Positions 11,510 to 12,774 of a stretch of 12,774 nt of DNA are shown one piece after another. Numbering within the stretch: position 1 is the first letter of the stretch; the number at the start of each line of letters is the position of its first letter. The DNA is taken from the NCBI GenBank assembly GCA_934130265.1, contig CAKOYC010000016.1:1-12774 (forward strand), written 5' to 3'. The DNA is from an uncultured Bacilli bacterium (GTDB lineage Bacteria; Bacillota_I; Bacilli_A; RF39; UBA660). The notes below the pieces were generated by a model, which did no database searches, was not told the origin of the DNA, and worked only from the letters and a program-made list of their open reading frames with translations. Position numbers and translations under genes: made by a program.

Positions 11510-12460
11510 ATGATATTTTTAGAAATTTTATTATTAGTTATAGGATTTGTTTTATTAGTTAAAGGAGCAGATGCTTTTGTAGATGGATGTAGTAATGTTG
11601 CTAAAGCTCTTGGTATACCTAGTCTTATCATTGGTTTAACAATTGTAGCTTTTGGTACTAGTGCCCCAGAGTTGGCTGTTAGTTTAATTGCTTCATTTAA
11701 AGGAAATAGTGCTATATCAGTTGGTAATGTAGTAGGTTCTAATATTTGTAATATGTTATTGGTACTTGGTGCTACTAGTTTATTTGCTACTTTAAATTGT
11801 AAAAGAAAGCTAGTTACAAGAGATTTTGTTTACTTATTCCTATCTTATGTTGCTTTATTTATAATAAGTGTAGGTACTTATATAGAAAGTGGTAAAGTTG
11901 GAACGATTAATAGAGTAAATGGTTTATTACTTGTTTGTTTTCTAGGAATTTATATGTATTCTTTACTAGGTGATGCTAAAGGTAATATGAAAAAGGAAGA
12001 GAACTCTAGAGAAAAAGTGACTTTCAAGGAGATACTATTTATTATCATAGGACTAATTGCAATAGTAGGTGGTGGGGAGTTAGTTGTTAATAGTGCTACT
12101 GCTATTGCTAAAATAATTGGTATAAGTGATAGTGTTATTGCTCTTACAGTAGTAGCTGTTGGAACATCACTTCCAGAATTAGTAACTAGTGTCGTAGCTG
12201 CTAAAAAAGGTGAGGATGATATTGCTATTGGAAATGTAATTGGTTCTAATATCTTTAATATTCTTATGATTTTAGGCTTTTCTTCAATAGTTAATCCATT
12301 AACAATAAGTTATAATTCTTTGATTGATATGATAGTAATGGTTATAGCAGGTATCTTAGTATATGGATTTGTTTTAAAGGACCAAAAGATTACTAAAATT
12401 AGAGGAATATTTATGTTGATATTATACTTTTCCTATGTAGGTTATTTATTAGTTAGATAA
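11510..12460 (+). CDS. CaCA-family cation antiporter (YrbG-like Ca2+/Na+ exchanger)
   Basis: CaCA proteins exchange Ca2+ or other divalent cations for Na+ or H+ across the plasma membrane. The 316-residue product has about ten transmembrane helices in two inverted halves, joined by a charged loop near 155-172. Both alpha repeats are intact: GLTIVAFGTSAPE (42-54) with GNVVGSNICN (72-81), and ALTVVAVGTSLPE (211-223) with GNVIGSNIFN (241-250). The acidic residues Glu54 and Glu223 and the Asn residues bind the cation. GGAG precedes the ATG by 6 bases, and the gene sits directly behind a Mn2+ riboswitch, so Mn2+ export is a likely physiological role. A clear terminator ends the unit. The family is certain; the substrate is inference from the context. 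Confidence 0.95.
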   Translation: MIFLEILLLVIGFVLLVKGADAFVDGCSNVAKALGIPSLIIGLTIVAFGTSAPELAVSLIASFKGNSAISVGNVVGSNICNMLLVLGATSLFATLNCKRKLVTRDFVYLFLSYVALFIISVGTYIESGKVGTINRVNGLLLVCFLGIYMYSLLGDAKGNMKKEENSREKVTFKEILFIIIGLIAIVGGGELVVNSATAIAKIIGISDSVIALTVVAVGTSLPELVTSVVAAKKGEDDIAIGNVIGSNIFNILMILGFSSIVNPLTISYNSLIDMIVMVIAGILVYGFVLKDQKITKIRGIFMLILYFSYVGYLLVR

Positions 12461-12490
12461 TGGTTAGTTTTAATAGACTAATCATTTTTT
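12461..12490 (+). terminator. Terminator of the antiporter gene
   Basis: TGGTTAGT (12461-12468) pairs with ACTAATCA (12477-12484), with one G-U pair. An 8-base loop separates the arms, and six T follow (12485-12490). It starts at the base after the stop codon. Confidence 0.85.
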
Positions 12491-12774
12491 CTATATAGGG
12501 AAAGTGTGTTTAGATTATTTCTAAACTAAAAAATTAAATTATTAAAATCAAACTCACATGTAACATAGTATCATCATAATATGAATAGAGTACTTTCACT
12601 CTTTCTAAATTTTAAAAGTATAATAGGCTTTTATGTGAAATTTCTCTTAATATAACGTAACGATTTTCTTTTAACTATAATACGAGAAATATTAAAACTT
12701 TTCTCTTTTATTGTTTATGATAATTATTAATAGTATAATAGCACTTGAAATACTTAATAGTTAGAGTGCTTGCC
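12491..12774. other. Non-coding stretch to the right edge
   Basis: No coding frame of note is seen on either strand. It contains a 7-bp hairpin GTTTAGA/TCTAAAC (12508-12514, 12520-12526) with no T-run after it, several AT-rich -10-like strings, and the promoter and dyad at the far end listed separately. It probably carries the upstream region of the next plus-strand gene. Confidence 0.6.
12711..12739 (+). promoter_or_regulatory. Candidate promoter reading out of the window
   Basis: TTGTTT (12711-12716), 17 bases, TATAAT (12734-12739). A 6-bp inverted repeat AGCACT (12740-12745) / AGTGCT (12765-12770) follows at once, overlapping the expected start of transcription, as an operator would. Confidence 0.5.

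Noticed and set aside
11386..11631. Open frame of 81 codons antisense to the riboswitch and antiporter start
   Set aside because: It overlaps the riboswitch, its terminator and the first alpha repeat of the antiporter, and has no ribosome site.

Overview
The window reads as chromosomal DNA of a very AT-rich, Gram-positive, probably endospore-forming member of the Bacillota (Bacilli side, of the kind seen as uncultured gut genomes). The basis is: strong AGGAGG-type ribosome sites, sigma-A-like promoters, many short hairpin-plus-T-run terminators, tRNA genes with encoded CCA, a Ffh typical of low-GC Gram-positives, and three genes resembling spore-surface or spore-associated families (CotD-like coat protein, BclA-like collagen protein, clostridial-type ferritin-like protein). 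TGG encodes Trp and TGA is used as a stop, so this is not a mycoplasma with code 4. The species cannot be named from the sequence.

Layout. 1-186: 3' end of a surface or pilin-like gene. 299-1606: ffh, the SRP GTPase, meeting tail-to-tail a kinase-like gene of unknown function (1603-2361, minus). 2469-2810: CotD-like coat protein with its own terminator. 2882-3822: two-gene operon of an ASCH-domain protein and a transglutaminase-like protein. 3988-5121: a defence-type module, an Abi_2/HEPN protein on the minus strand framed by two inward-facing hairpins that share the same apical sequence on different stems, with a structured leader. 5236-5507: tRNA-Arg and tRNA-Pro with promoter and terminator. 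5516-6463: UV-damage endonuclease. 6550-8532: DUF3298-like gene, collagen-like spore-surface gene and ferritin-like gene, all preceded by CATA-type boxes. 8624-11327: envelope genes (HdeD/DUF308 membrane protein, membrane-anchored unknown protein, secreted polymer-forming membrane protein). 11343-12460: a yybP-ykoY-type manganese riboswitch with an overlapping terminator, controlling a CaCA cation antiporter. 12491-12774: non-coding, ending in a promoter.

How the parts may work together. Several genes fit a sporulation or dormancy theme: coat, exosporium-like filament, ferritin-like protein, and UvdE, which would repair UV damage. The riboswitch-antiporter pair is a self-contained metal-efflux unit. 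The most unusual part is the Abi module. A candidate structured RNA (long-range stem plus internal hairpin) leads into a terminator-like hairpin just before the toxin-type HEPN ribonuclease gene, and a second hairpin with the identical bulged-A/TCC-CGTGT-GGA head closes the far end of the gene from the opposite direction. This is the best candidate for a poorly described system in the window.
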